Source: Acidiphilium sp. C61 (GTDB taxonomy: Bacteria > Pseudomonadota > Alphaproteobacteria > Acetobacterales > Acetobacteraceae). Taken from it: a stretch of 64,000 nt of DNA. The DNA is taken from assembly GCF_902712915.1 (NCBI RefSeq), contig NZ_CACTIA010000005.1, forward strand, positions 1,302,001 to 1,366,000. The letters are read 5' to 3'. The notes under the pieces are model-generated. The model saw nothing but the letters and a program-made list of their open reading frames with translations, did not search any database and was not told where the DNA came from. Made by a program: the position numbers and the translations under genes. Positions 51,146 through 60,029 of the stretch are shown here, one piece after another. Numbering within the stretch: the first letter of the stretch is position 1; each line of letters opens with the position of its first letter.

Positions 51146-51211
51146 GAGCACGTTCCGATCCATCCGGATCGGATGTCGGGCTCTATCTTGTTAATAATTT
51201 GAGCATCATCG
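51146..51211. repeat. Truncated hairpin repeat, reverse orientation
   Basis: The right hairpin in inverse orientation (GAGCACGTTCCGATCC ... GGATCGGATGTCGGGCTC), the linker TATCTTGTTAATAATTT, and the first bases of the left hairpin (GAGCATCATC), where it ends. Its TA supplies the stop of the small frame at 51183-51347. Confidence 0.8.
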
Positions 51212-51347
51212 CCCGGCGCGCGTCAGCGCGACGCCCTGCCTCGGCCCGCGCCAGGTCATCATCATCTTCAGTCAGATCCGCGGACAGCATTTCGATCGTC
51301 ATGCCGTTCGAGGCGCCGGCAATCGGGATGGCCGGTCCGAGACCCAT
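51183..51347 (-). CDS. Possible small protein (54 aa)
   Basis: An open frame of 54 codons starting MGLGPAIPIAGASNGMTIEM, preceded by GAAGGAACGGGTTCG. The centre is acidic (LTEDDDDLARAEAGRRADARR). The last residues (MLKLLTR) come from the hairpin repeat that also provides the stop, so the original gene was probably longer or different. Codon use is GC-rich like the neighbours. It may be a real small gene or the front of a truncated one; I do not recognise it. Confidence 0.35.
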   Translation of the reverse strand: MGLGPAIPIAGASNGMTIEMLSADLTEDDDDLARAEAGRRADARRAMMLKLLTR

Positions 51348-51370
51348 CGAACCCGTTCCTTCGGATTATT

Positions 51371-51386
51371 CATGATAATCATCATG
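51371..51386. promoter_or_regulatory. Candidate TetR operator
   Basis: Perfect inverted repeat CATGAT-AATC-ATCATG, 38 nt before the TetR start, in an AT-rich window. A partly similar GCATCATGTAT follows at about 51403. Its position fits autoregulation and control of the divergent efflux operon. Confidence 0.5.
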
Positions 51387-51423
51387 TATTGATTTATGAC
51401 GAGCATCATGTATCTTGTCAAAT

Positions 51424-51981
51424 ATGCGGGTGAGCAAGGAACAGGTCGCGGAAAACAGAAAGACGATTCTGGAGGCTGCTGGCAGGCTGTTTCGCGAGCG
51501 CGGCTTCGAGGCGGTAACCGTCACGGACGTGATGAAGGCCGCGGGCCTCACGCATGGCGGCTTCTACGGCTATTTCAGCAGCAAGGACGAACTAATCGGG
51601 GAAGCCTTGGCTGTCGCCCTTTGCAGCACGCGGGCGCTACCCGACGATTTGCCGACCTTCGTGAAGCGGTATCTCTCGCCCGCTCATCGGGCCGAGTTTG
51701 CGCGCGGCTGCCCGGTTGTGGCTCTGGCTTCCGAGACGATCCGCCAGCCCGGCGCCGCCCGGGGTGAAATGACGGCGGGGCTGAAGCGCCAGATCGGCGC
51801 GATCAGCCATCTCGTCGCCGGCGCGACCGAGGAGGACCGCCGCCGCGCTGCGATCGGAACCTGGGCGGCGATGGTGGGCGCCATGACCCTGGCGCGGCTG
51901 ACCGACGACCGGACACTGTCGGACGAGATTCTCCACGAGGTTCGCGAATGGCTGACGAGGCGGCCAAGCTGCGGCGAGTAG
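51424..51981 (+). CDS. TetR/AcrR family transcriptional regulator
   Basis: A 185-residue repressor with an N-terminal helix-turn-helix (residues 8-55: RKTILEAAGRLFRERGFEAV, VTDVMKAAGLTHGGFYGYFSSKDEL) and a helical ligand domain of the TetR_C type found near efflux genes (ARGCPVVALASETIRQPGAAR). The ATG at 51424 is used; a TTG nine bases upstream is also open. It probably represses the divergent thioesterase-emrAB operon. Confidence 0.87.
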   Translation: MRVSKEQVAENRKTILEAAGRLFRERGFEAVTVTDVMKAAGLTHGGFYGYFSSKDELIGEALAVALCSTRALPDDLPTFVKRYLSPAHRAEFARGCPVVALASETIRQPGAARGEMTAGLKRQIGAISHLVAGATEEDRRRAAIGTWAAMVGAMTLARLTDDRTLSDEILHEVREWLTRRPSCGE

Positions 51982-52286
51982 GTGGTGATGTTGCGGGCTG
52001 TCTCGCCGGCGGGCCGGCGGGGCCCGCGATTTCCTCTCTGCCCCGGGATGTGAACCGAGGTCATGGTTTGGCAACAGAGCCCGGGTCCGAATGCCAGAGT
52101 GGCTATCGTTAGAGCACGTTCCGATCCTGATGGATCGGAGAGTGCTCTGGCGGCGATTTTCCGTGTGAGCAGGCGGATATGAGCGAGGACGAGCCATGCG
52201 GCGGCACGGGCGTGAACATGCCCAATCGAGATGTGTTCGATCCGATTAGCCGGCGCTCTGGGGTGGATTTAAAATTGGGGAGAGGA
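51982..52286. other. Gene-free stretch between TetR gene and tRNA-Phe
   Basis: About 305 bp. It contains the solo hairpin repeat at 52112-52147, and otherwise I see no supported gene or signal. Confidence 0.5.
52112..52147. repeat. Solo hairpin repeat
   Basis: GAGCACGTTCCGATCCTGATGGATCGGAGAGTGCTC, read as a near-perfect 36-bp inverted repeat with TA on the left side. It lies between the TetR gene and the convergent tRNA-Phe. Confidence 0.8.
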
Positions 52287-52362
52287 TGGTGCCCAGGGGC
52301 GGAATCGAACCACCGACACTGCGATTTTCAGTCGCATGCTCTACCAACTGAGCTACCTGGGC
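52287..52362 (-). tRNA. tRNA-Phe (anticodon GAA)
   Basis: A 76-nt cloverleaf with encoded CCA: acceptor GCCCAGG / CCTGGGC, D arm GCTC...GAGC, anticodon stem TGCGA / TCGCA with loop CTGAAAA (anticodon GAA), T arm GGTTCGATTCC. Confidence 0.95.
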
Positions 52363-52455
52363 GCGCTGTCGCTCGCGCAACGAGGGTGTAGCCGAAGCTC
52401 AGGCCGACATCAAGTCATCGTCCGGTCATTTGCCGCTTATGGCTGCCCGGCAATA

Positions 52456-52719
52456 TCAGTTCTTTACGAGCGCCGTCTGCGGTATCTCGATGTCGATCTC
52501 GAGGGTGGACATCGTCCCGTCCCGGCCGAGCTTCACATTGACCTTTTCGCGGTCGATGGAGACGTGCTTGGCGATCACCGCGAGGATTTCCTCCTGCAGC
52601 ACCACCGCGAGGTCCGACTTGCCGGACAGGGCGCGCTCATGCGCGAGCAGCAATTGCAGCCGCTCGCGGGCGACCGGCGCGGTGTTGCGCGACCGGGTGA
52701 AAAAATTGAACAGGCTCAT
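52456..52719 (-). CDS. minE: Cell division topological specificity factor MinE
   Basis: An 87-residue MinE: N-terminal membrane/MinD-contact helix [20 protein letters not shown], the conserved LLLAHERA, and the dimerisation domain with [17 protein letters not shown]. It drives MinD off the membrane and so sets the division site. It overlaps the minD stop by 4 nt. Confidence 0.93.
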   Translation of the reverse strand: MSLFNFFTRSRNTAPVARERLQLLLAHERALSGKSDLAVVLQEEILAVIAKHVSIDREKVNVKLGRDGTMSTLEIDIEIPQTALVKN

Positions 52720-53531
52720 GCGACCTTCCTGCCAAACAGGCGGCTCATGAGGGTCTTCTTCTCGGCGGGGGCGACGATCTCGATCTTCTCGCCCAGCAGG
52801 CGGCGGGCCGACTCGCTATAGGCCCTGGCAGGGGCGCAGGACGGGTCGTGCAGCGTGACCGGGCAGCCGACATTCGAGGCGCGCAGCACGTCTTCACTGT
52901 CGGGGATGATGCCGATGAGCGGGATGGCAAGGATTTCGAGGATATCGTCCACCTTCAGCATCTCGCCGCGGGCGGCGCGGCCCGCATCGTAGCGGGTCAG
53001 CAGCAGGTGCTTTTCGACGATCTCGCCGGCCTCGGCCCGCACCGTCTTCGAATCGAGCAGGCCGATGATCCGGTCGGAGTCGCGCACCGAGGAGACTTCC
53101 GGATTGGTGACGACGATCGCGACATCGGCATGGCGCATCGCGAGCGTCGCGCCGCGCTCGATGCCGGCCGGGCTGTCGCAGATGATCCAGTCGAACTTCT
53201 CGCGCAATTCGTCGATCACCCGCTCGACGCCTTCGGGTGTGAGCGCGTCCTTGTCGCGGGTCTGCGAGGCGGGAAGCAGCGACAGCGTATCGACCCGCTT
53301 GTCGCGGATCAGCGCCTGCGCCAGCTTGGCATCCCCCTGCACGACATTGACCAGATCGAAGACGACCCGCCGCTCCGCGCCCATGATGAGGTCGAGATTG
53401 CGCAGGCCGACATCGAAATCGACGACGGCGACATTCTGCCCCGTCTGGGCGAGCGCCGCGCCAAGAGCGGCAGAGGAGGTCGTCTTGCCGACGCCGCCCT
53501 TGCCCGATGTGACCACGAGAACCTTCGCCAT
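52716..53531 (-). CDS. minD: Septum site-determining ATPase MinD
   Basis: A 271-residue deviant Walker ATPase: [19 protein letters not shown], then [16 protein letters not shown] and the [11 protein letters not shown] switch. The C-terminal amphipathic membrane-targeting helix is [12 protein letters not shown]. The start at 53531 gives the standard [13 protein letters not shown]. It recruits MinC to the membrane and oscillates with MinE. Confidence 0.94.
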   Translation of the reverse strand: MAKVLVVTSGKGGVGKTTSSAALGAALAQTGQNVAVVDFDVGLRNLDLIMGAERRVVFDLVNVVQGDAKLAQALIRDKRVDTLSLLPASQTRDKDALTPEGVERVIDELREKFDWIICDSPAGIERGATLAMRHADVAIVVTNPEVSSVRDSDRIIGLLDSKTVRAEAGEIVEKHLLLTRYDAGRAARGEMLKVDDILEILAIPLIGIIPDSEDVLRASNVGCPVTLHDPSCAPARAYSESARRLLGEKIEIVAPAEKKTLMSRLFGRKVA

Positions 53532-53541
53532 GAGTTGATTC

Positions 53542-54270
53542 CTATCCCAATGCTGCGAGGCGCAGCTCCTTGTCATGCAGCCAGACCTGAACGGCCCGCC
53601 CTTGCAGCCCGGTCCCCCAATGATCCGCCGTGCGGTATAGACCATCGATCGCCAGCAACTCGGCGGCAAGGCGGGAGCAGAAAATACGGGCCTTGTGGCC
53701 GCTCGCGATACCCGCGACGGCGCGGCCGCGCAGCGTGCCGTATACGTGGATCGAACCGCCGGCGATCAGCTCCGCACCGGAGGCGACCGGCCCGATCACG
53801 GTGATGTCGCCGTCCTCGAACACGATCGACTGGCCGGACCGCACCGGGCGGTCGATCAGCAGCGATGGGCGGGACGGCGCGGCAGGCGGCGGCTCGGGCG
53901 GCGGCGGTTCGCTGTGCTCCGGAATCTCGATCTCGCGGTCACCACGCCCCTCGCGGCCCGGCGGCGCGAGGTTGACGCCGTACCACGGGGTCTCCCGCAG
54001 CCGTTCCATGTCGATCCCCTCGACGCCGATGATCCGCAGGTCGCGCGCTTCGAGCGCCCCGAGAACCGCCGGCACGTCATCCTCGCCAGCGGCGAGGAGA
54101 GACAGGTTGACCACGACCGGACGCCCCTCGAAAAACCCGACCGACCGCCCGATCTGGCGGTCGAGCGCATCGAGCCATGCGGGGAAAGGGGGTTCCGGCA
54201 TGACCACCATGGCCATGAAGGTGCGGCCACGTATGCGAATCGCCGGAAGCGGAAGCGCTGTTTCAGACAC
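53542..54270 (-). CDS. minC: Septum site-determining protein MinC
   Basis: A 242-residue division inhibitor. The N-terminal FtsZ-inhibiting domain covers about 1-105 (MVVMPEPPFPAWLDALDRQI), followed by a Pro/Glu-rich linker (about 110-135) and the C-terminal beta-helical MinD-binding domain (RSGQSIVFEDGDITVIGPV, GSIHVYGTLRGRAVAG). The start is uncertain: a GTG at 54270 (reading MSETALPLPAIRIRG) is preferred over upstream TTG codons, with no strong ribosome site for either. It is the first gene of minCDE. Confidence 0.88.
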   Translation of the reverse strand: MSETALPLPAIRIRGRTFMAMVVMPEPPFPAWLDALDRQIGRSVGFFEGRPVVVNLSLLAAGEDDVPAVLGALEARDLRIIGVEGIDMERLRETPWYGVNLAPPGREGRGDREIEIPEHSEPPPPEPPPAAPSRPSLLIDRPVRSGQSIVFEDGDITVIGPVASGAELIAGGSIHVYGTLRGRAVAGIASGHKARIFCSRLAAELLAIDGLYRTADHWGTGLQGRAVQVWLHDKELRLAALG

Positions 54271-54418
54271 GTGAAGGACGTAGCGGCAGGCGGCTTCGCG
54301 CGTCAACAACGGATTTCTAAAAGTCCAGTCGCCAGCGCAACGATCAAGGATCGGGCGGGGGATACCGGTTCATCCGGAAGGCTGAGGCCCGGGACCGGCG
54401 GAACCGACTCGGCCGGCC

Positions 54419-55399
54419 TCAGCGCGGGGAGATCAAACCCGACGCCTCGGCCCGCGCCCGGCTTTCCGTGATCGAACGGCTGACGCCGATCGCAGCTTCG
54501 AGAGCGAGCCGCCCCGCCTCGGCATCAACGAGGACCGGCGCCCCGTCGAGACAGGCGGCATGGAAGGCCTCGTGCTCGGCGGCGAGGGCGTCGTGATCCT
54601 CCCAGCTCGCCTCCTCGATGCCGAACGCCTCGAATCCAGGCATCCGCAGCCCGCCTTCCTGACCCCGCCCGACAAGGCTGAGCCGACGCGCGGCGAAATC
54701 GACCGCCAGATACCCGGCCTCGGAAAAGATCCGCATCCGCCGCTCGGTCTTCATCGAGATGCGGCTCGCGGTCACGGTGGCGACGCAGCCATTGGCGAAG
54801 CGCACGCGGGCATTGGCGATGTCCTCATGCGCGCTGGCGACAGCGGCGCCGACGGCATCGATGCTCTCGACCGGCTGGGCCACGAGGGCGAGGATCAGGT
54901 CGAGATCGTGGATCATCAGGTCGAGAATCACGGACACATCGGTGCCGCGCGGCTTGAAGGGGGCGATCCGCACCGCCTCGATATAGAGCGGCTTGCCCAT
55001 CCGCGCCGCGACGGCGCCGTGGGCAGCGGAAAACCGCTCGAGATGGCCGACCTGCAGGACAAGGCCGCGCGCGCGGGCGAGACGGCCGAGGATTTCGGCC
55101 TCGTCCACCGTCGCGGCGATCGGCTTTTCGACGAGAACGTGGCGCCCGGCCTCCAGCGCGCGGGAGGCAAGGGCGAAATGGGTATCGGCGGGCGAGGCGA
55201 TGATCAGCGCCTCCGACGCCGCGATCAGCGCCTCGAGCGGGAGCGCGGCGCAGCCGGCCTCCGCCGCCACCGCGGCGGCGCGGGTCATGTCGGGGTCGGA
55301 AACGCCGACGAGATCCGCCCGCGCGGCGGCCGCCGTCTTCAACGCATGGTAGCGGCCGAAATGGCCGACCCCGATCACCCCAACCCGAAGTTTCTGCAT
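54419..55399 (-). CDS. Gfo/Idh/MocA family oxidoreductase
   Basis: A 326-residue NAD(P)-dependent sugar-type dehydrogenase: Rossmann VGVIGVGHFGRYHALK, the catalytic-Lys motif HVLVEKPIA, and GHLERFSAAHGAVAARMG with DLMIHDLDLILAL. The HLERF motif resembles that of oxidoreductases acting on UDP-GlcNAc in lipid A synthesis (GnnA type), but no partner aminotransferase is nearby, so the substrate is open. It is divergent from secD, with starts about 90 nt apart. Confidence 0.82.
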   Translation of the reverse strand: MQKLRVGVIGVGHFGRYHALKTAAAARADLVGVSDPDMTRAAAVAAEAGCAALPLEALIAASEALIIASPADTHFALASRALEAGRHVLVEKPIAATVDEAEILGRLARARGLVLQVGHLERFSAAHGAVAARMGKPLYIEAVRIAPFKPRGTDVSVILDLMIHDLDLILALVAQPVESIDAVGAAVASAHEDIANARVRFANGCVATVTASRISMKTERRMRIFSEAGYLAVDFAARRLSLVGRGQEGGLRMPGFEAFGIEEASWEDHDALAAEHEAFHAACLDGAPVLVDAEAGRLALEAAIGVSRSITESRARAEASGLISPR

Positions 55400-55490
55400 C
55401 GCGTTTCGTTCCTGACAGAAGCGGGCTTGCACCGGCAAGCCGAGGCCGCCATACCACCCCTGCGTCGCCGTTGGGAGCCCTTCGCCTGTC

Positions 55491-57071
55491 ATGCTTTACT
55501 TCACGCGCCTGAAAACCACCCTGATCGTGCTGTTCTGCGCGATCGGCGTGCTGCTCACGCTGCCGAACCTGGTCAAGCGCCCGGTTCCGGGCATTCCCTG
55601 GCCGCAGATCCATCTCGGGCTCGACCTGCGCGGCGGTTCCTACCTGCTGATGCAGATCGACATGAACGCGGTGGTGAAGGAACAGCTCGCCAACCTCACC
55701 GACGAGGTGCGCCACACCCTGTTGCAGGCCGATATCGGCTATACCGACCTCGGTGGCGATGTCGCGGCGCAGCGGGTGCAGTTCAACCTGGTCAAGCCGG
55801 CGGATGCCGCAAAGGTGCGCCAGCTGCTTGCGAAACTCGTCTCGCCGGTGGCCGCCGCCGGCGGCGTGCCCGACCTCGACGTGAAGGTGACGGATGCGGG
55901 TGCGACGACGCTCACCCTCTCCCGCCCGGCGCTGATCGCCAAGCAGACCCAGGCCATCGCCCAGTCGATCACGATCATCGGCCGCCGCATCGACGGCAGC
56001 GGCGTGGTCGACCCGCAGATCGCCCGGCAGGGGGCGGACCAGATCGTCATCCAGCTGCCCGGCGTGTCCGACCCGAACCAGATCAAGGCGCTGCTCGGCA
56101 AGACCGCGCACATGACCTTCCACATGGTCGCCGAGGATGTGAACCCGGAGACCAAGGTGCCGCCCCCCGGCGTCGAGATCCTGCCGATGAGCGATGGCAG
56201 CGGCCGGAAGCTCGCGATCCGCTCGCGCGTCGCGGTCGACGGCGCGGACCTGACCAACGCCCAGGCCGGGCAGGATCCGCAGAGCGGGCAATGGGTGGTC
56301 AACTTCACCTTCAACAGTGTCGGCGCCCGCAAGTTTGCCAACATCACCACTCACAATGTCGGCAAGCTGTTCGCGATCGAGCTCGATCACAAGATCATCG
56401 AGGCGCCGGTCATCCGCACGCCGATCGTCGGCGGGCGGGGGCAGATTTCGGGCAGTTTCACCGCCAAGAGCGCATCCGACCTTGCGCTCCTGCTGCGCGC
56501 GGGCGCCCTGCCCGCCCCGCTCAAGGTGGTCGAGCAGCAGAGCGTCGGGCCGGAACTCGGGGCCGACGCGATCCGCGCCGGCGTCATCTCGCTGGCGGTG
56601 GGCTTCCTGCTGGTCATCACCTTCATGGCGAGTTTCTACGGCCTGTTCGGCTGGTTCGCGAACCTCGCCCTCGTGGTCAACCTGCTGCTGCTGATCGCTG
56701 TTCTGTCGCTGATGGGGGCGACGCTGACGCTGCCGGGCATGGCGGGCATCCTGCTGACGCTCGGCATGGCGGTGGACTCCAACGTGCTGATCAACGAGCG
56801 CGTGCGCGAGGAGGTCAAGCTCGGCCGCAAGCCGCTCGCAGCCCTCGAGGCCGGCTACAAGCGCGCCTACAGCACCATCATCGACAGTAACGTGACCACG
56901 CTGCTCGCCCACATCATGCTGTTCATCTTCGGATCGCCGCCGGTGCGCGGCTTCGCGGTGACCATCTGTGTCGGCATCATCACAACCCTGTTCACGTCGA
57001 CCGTGCTGGTCCGGCTGATCACGGCGCGCTGGTATGTCGCGCGCCGTCCCGCCGCGCTGCCGGTTCTCTGA
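55491..57071 (+). CDS. secD: Protein translocase subunit SecD
   Basis: A 526-residue inner-membrane protein that with SecF uses the proton gradient to help export through SecYEG. An N-terminal helix (TLIVLFCAIGVLLTLPNL) is followed by GLDLRGGSYLLMQID, the large periplasmic domain (about 50-350), and five C-terminal helices including TLPGMAGILLTLGMAVDSNV and RGFAVTICVGIITTLFTS. It has the usual length and order. Confidence 0.93.
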   Translation: MLYFTRLKTTLIVLFCAIGVLLTLPNLVKRPVPGIPWPQIHLGLDLRGGSYLLMQIDMNAVVKEQLANLTDEVRHTLLQADIGYTDLGGDVAAQRVQFNLVKPADAAKVRQLLAKLVSPVAAAGGVPDLDVKVTDAGATTLTLSRPALIAKQTQAIAQSITIIGRRIDGSGVVDPQIARQGADQIVIQLPGVSDPNQIKALLGKTAHMTFHMVAEDVNPETKVPPPGVEILPMSDGSGRKLAIRSRVAVDGADLTNAQAGQDPQSGQWVVNFTFNSVGARKFANITTHNVGKLFAIELDHKIIEAPVIRTPIVGGRGQISGSFTAKSASDLALLLRAGALPAPLKVVEQQSVGPELGADAIRAGVISLAVGFLLVITFMASFYGLFGWFANLALVVNLLLLIAVLSLMGATLTLPGMAGILLTLGMAVDSNVLINERVREEVKLGRKPLAALEAGYKRAYSTIIDSNVTTLLAHIMLFIFGSPPVRGFAVTICVGIITTLFTSTVLVRLITARWYVARRPAALPVL

Positions 57072-57081
57072 GGCCCGCGCC

Positions 57082-58062
57082 ATGAAGTTCCTCACCCGCC
57101 CCGCCTTCCGCCTGGTGCCGGACGGCACGCGCATCCAGTTCATGAAGGGACGGTTCATCGGCCTCGCGGTCTCGGCCATCCTCTCGACCGCGTCGCTGAT
57201 CCTGTTCTTCCATCCCGGCCTCAATCTCGGCCTCGATTTCCGCGGCGGCGTCGTCATCCAGGTGGCGACCCCGCAGACGCCGGACTTCACGAAGCTGCGC
57301 GCGGAACTCGCGGCCGCCCATCTCCCCGGCGCCTCGCTGCAGAGCTTCGGCGGCAACAAGGGCGTGCTGATCAGCCTCGAATCGCAGGACAACGCGAAGG
57401 ATACGCAGAAATCCCTCGCCGCCGCCGAAGGGGTGGTGAAGCAGAACCTGCCCGGTGCGAAGATCCTCTCGACCCAGGCGATCGGCGCCTCGGTCTCGGC
57501 GACGCTGTTCCAGCAGGGGCTGATCGCGCTCGGGATCAGCTTCCTGATGATCCTCGTCTATATCTGGTTCCGCTTCGAGTGGCAGTTCGCCGTCGGCGCG
57601 GTGGCGACGCTGATCCTCGACGTGACCAAGACGATCGGCTTCATGGTCATCACCCGCCTGCCCTTCGACCTCGTGACCATCGCCGCGATCCTGACCGTGA
57701 TCGGCTATTCGACCAACGACAAGGTCGTGGTCTATGACCGGATGCGGGAAAACCTGCGCAAATACAAGACGATGCCGCTGCGCGAGCTGATCGACCTGTC
57801 GATCAACGAAACCCTCAACCGCACGCTCGGCACCTCCAGCACGGTGTTCCTCGCCGCCCTGCCGCTCGCCCTGTTCGGCGGCGCCTCGCTCTCCGGCTTC
57901 GCCTGGGTGATGCTGTTCGGCATCGTCGTCGGCACCTCGTCGTCGATCTATATCGCGGCGCCGATCCTGCTGCTGCTCGGCGAGCACCGGCTGCGCCGGG
58001 GCAATCCGAAACTGGCCGACGACCCGACCGTGACCAAGGACACCGCGCGGGCCTCGCGCTGA
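57082..58062 (+). CDS. secF: Protein translocase subunit SecF
   Basis: A 326-residue partner of SecD: LNLGLDFRGGVVIQV near the N-terminus, a smaller periplasmic domain, and helices with TVIGYSTNDKVVVYDRMREN, the conserved SecF motif, and NRTLGTSSTVFLAALPL. The start at 57082 is 10 nt after the secD stop. A hairpin-forming region and a solo repeat follow. Confidence 0.93.
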   Translation: MKFLTRPAFRLVPDGTRIQFMKGRFIGLAVSAILSTASLILFFHPGLNLGLDFRGGVVIQVATPQTPDFTKLRAELAAAHLPGASLQSFGGNKGVLISLESQDNAKDTQKSLAAAEGVVKQNLPGAKILSTQAIGASVSATLFQQGLIALGISFLMILVYIWFRFEWQFAVGAVATLILDVTKTIGFMVITRLPFDLVTIAAILTVIGYSTNDKVVVYDRMRENLRKYKTMPLRELIDLSINETLNRTLGTSSTVFLAALPLALFGGASLSGFAWVMLFGIVVGTSSSIYIAAPILLLLGEHRLRRGNPKLADDPTVTKDTARASR

Positions 58063-58064
58063 CG

Positions 58065-58152
58065 CACACCCCTTCCGGAGGGGTTCAAACCAGAGACCGC
58101 CATGCACGGATCGAGGGTCGGCCCGATGAGGCGGGCCCGCCATGGCCGACCC
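58065..58152 (+). terminator. Structured region downstream of secF
   Basis: CCCCTTCCGGAGGGG near 58068 forms a short stem. Further on, a perfect 9-bp stem GGGTCGGCC (58115-58123) / GGCCGACCC (58144-58152) encloses the palindrome GCGGGCCCGC. There is no T tract. It may end or protect the secDF mRNA. Confidence 0.45.
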
Positions 58153-58185
58153 GGATCATGACCGCAAGCGCTTGATCGACACCTG

Positions 58186-58223
58186 GAGCATCATCCGATC
58201 CTTTCGGATCGGATGTAGTGCTC
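58186..58223. repeat. Solo hairpin repeat between convergent genes
   Basis: GAGCATCATCCGATCC ... GGATCGGATGTAGTGCTC, 38 bp, with TA on the right side that forms part of the stop (TAG) of the SGNH hydrolase gene. The left end is of the first-hairpin type and the right end of the second. Confidence 0.8.
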
Positions 58224-58945
58224 TATCGCACAGCAGCGACGATCGAATCGGCCAGTGCCGCGGCGGTACAGGCATAGCCGCGGTCGTTCATGTGCATGCC
58301 ATCCGCGGCGAGGAAGCTGGCGGGGGCAGCACCGGCGCGGGTCCAGGCGCGCATCAGCCCATCACGCGAGAACAGCCCGACCCGGTAACGCCGGGCGAGA
58401 TGGGCAAGGGCCGCGTTGATCCGCGCATTGTCAGGCGCGCCCAGCAGACGGCGCGAGCGCTGGTTGTCCATCAGCACCACGTCGAGATCGGCGGCGCGCA
58501 GCCGGCGCAATCCCTGCTCGACCAGCGCGGCGAAACGGTCCGGCGACTCGCCGCGCATCGCCGCGTTGGCGCCGACCTGCCAGATCACGAGCGCGGGCCG
58601 CAAGGCGAGCACGTCGCGCTCCATCCGGCGGTCCTCGCGCAGCGCGTCCTCGCCGCTGATGCCACGGTTGATCACGCTGATCTCCGCATCCGGCAGGCGG
58701 TCGCCCAGCTCGTCCTGGAGCATCGCGGGATAGGAGTCGCCGATATCGTGCGCCATCGCCCCCCAGGTGGACGACGACCCGATCGCCGCGATCACCACCG
58801 GCTGGCCGCGATGGATCGCCGCGCGCAGATGCGGCAGGCGCAGATATTGCGCCGGCACGGCCGGGCAGGCGGGGGCGGCGGCGGCAACGCCGGCCCAGGC
58901 GAGCGCGAGAATGAGGATGAGACTACGCAACGGACGGTTTGGCAT
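58223..58945 (-). CDS. Secreted SGNH/GDSL hydrolase
   Basis: A 240-residue exported esterase-type hydrolase: signal peptide (RSLILILALAWAGVAAA), block I with catalytic Ser in IAAIGSSSTWG, block II Gly in NRGISGEDA, block III Asn in WQVGANAAM, and block V DGMHMNDRGY with the catalytic Asp/His. It starts inside the end of the OpgC-like gene (23-nt overlap), so both are coupled. It may deacylate or modify a periplasmic glycan. The stop codon is provided by the downstream repeat. Confidence 0.82.
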   Translation of the reverse strand: MPNRPLRSLILILALAWAGVAAAAPACPAVPAQYLRLPHLRAAIHRGQPVVIAAIGSSSTWGAMAHDIGDSYPAMLQDELGDRLPDAEISVINRGISGEDALREDRRMERDVLALRPALVIWQVGANAAMRGESPDRFAALVEQGLRRLRAADLDVVLMDNQRSRRLLGAPDNARINAALAHLARRYRVGLFSRDGLMRAWTRAGAAPASFLAADGMHMNDRGYACTAAALADSIVAAVR

Positions 58946-60029
58946 CCTTGACCCTGTACCAGGCAGAAAGCGCGGCGACGCCGAAAAGGGCGGCAAGGCC
59001 GGCGAGGTTGACGATGATCTGCATCGCCCAGCCGTGATCGGTATCCATCACGATCCGCCCGGCATAGGACAGCAGGATGCTGGCGCAGTAGGTCGGCAGG
59101 CCATACTGGCCGATCAGGATGAACACGCGCGACAGCCGGGCATCCAGCAGCCGCGCATCGGCGCGCAGGTGGCGGGCGGCGAGCCAGGCCAGCGACAGGA
59201 TCGAGATCAGCCGGTAGGGATGAAGCCCGGTCTTGTCGATGTTGCGGACCAAGGGCCGCAGCGCCGCGGGAATGTGGCGGGCGAGCGAGGGTTCGAGCCA
59301 GGTGGTGAGCAGTATCCCGAAGCCGAGCAGCAGCAGCAGCACCGCGGCGATGTCGGTCGGGACACCGGGCAGCGCCGGCCTGCCGTGGCGGGAGAACAGC
59401 ATGCCGAGCACGAACAGCAGTTGCCAGGTGAACGGGTTGAAGAACCAGCCATGGCCGCCATGCGTCGGCAGGTTCCAGCCATAGATCCGCGCGCCAACAT
59501 AGAGTGCCACGCTGAGCGCGAGCAGCGTGCGCGGGAAGCGGAGCATGAAGAGCAGCGGCGCCAGCCCGCCCATGATCGCGACATAGAGCGGCAGCACGTT
59601 GAGATAGGCCGGCTGGTAGAGCAGCGGTACCGCCTCGACGATCGCGGCAAGCGGCCGTGTCGCCAGATGGTCGATGCCAACGCCGGAGAGGTATTGCGGC
59701 CGGCCAAGCCAGGTTGCGGCGAAGGCCACCTGGGCGGCGAACAGCACGAAGAGGAAGATATGCGCGATATAGAGCGTCCAGGCGCGCTTGAGCATGTCCG
59801 CCGAGGCGGAGAGCGGCCCGGCGCGGTCCAGCTTGCGACCGTAGACGAGGGCGGCGGCGAAGCCGGCGAGCAGGATGAAGATTTCCGTCGCGTCGTTCAG
59901 TGCGAGGTTGCGCACGGTGAAGCGGGCCAGCGTGTCGTGCGGGATGTGATCGAGAAAGATGCAGAACAGGGCGATGCCGCGGAAGAAATCGACCCTGAGG
60001 TCGCGGCCGTTGCGGATCAGCTGCATCAT
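58923..60029 (-). CDS. OpgC-like integral membrane acyltransferase
   Basis: A 368-residue polytopic membrane protein: RDLRVDFFRGIALFCIFLDH is the conserved first helix of OpgC-domain proteins, then LALNDATEIFILLAGFAAAL and about nine further helices. OpgC in other bacteria succinylates periplasmic glucans; here a role in acyl transfer to an envelope glycan is inferred. The ATG at 60029 overlaps the recR stop (ATGA). A coupled SGNH hydrolase follows. Confidence 0.83.
   Translation of the reverse strand: MMQLIRNGRDLRVDFFRGIALFCIFLDHIPHDTLARFTVRNLALNDATEIFILLAGFAAALVYGRKLDRAGPLSASADMLKRAWTLYIAHIFLFVLFAAQVAFAATWLGRPQYLSGVGIDHLATRPLAAIVEAVPLLYQPAYLNVLPLYVAIMGGLAPLLFMLRFPRTLLALSVALYVGARIYGWNLPTHGGHGWFFNPFTWQLLFVLGMLFSRHGRPALPGVPTDIAAVLLLLLGFGILLTTWLEPSLARHIPAALRPLVRNIDKTGLHPYRLISILSLAWLAARHLRADARLLDARLSRVFILIGQYGLPTYCASILLSYAGRIVMDTDHGWAMQIIVNLAGLAALFGVAALSAWYRVKDAKPSVA

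Noticed and set aside
54825..57392. An 855-codon minus-strand frame across secD
   Set aside because: Antisense shadow of secD and partly a frame-shifted copy of the Gfo/Idh/MocA gene; no coherent domain of its own.
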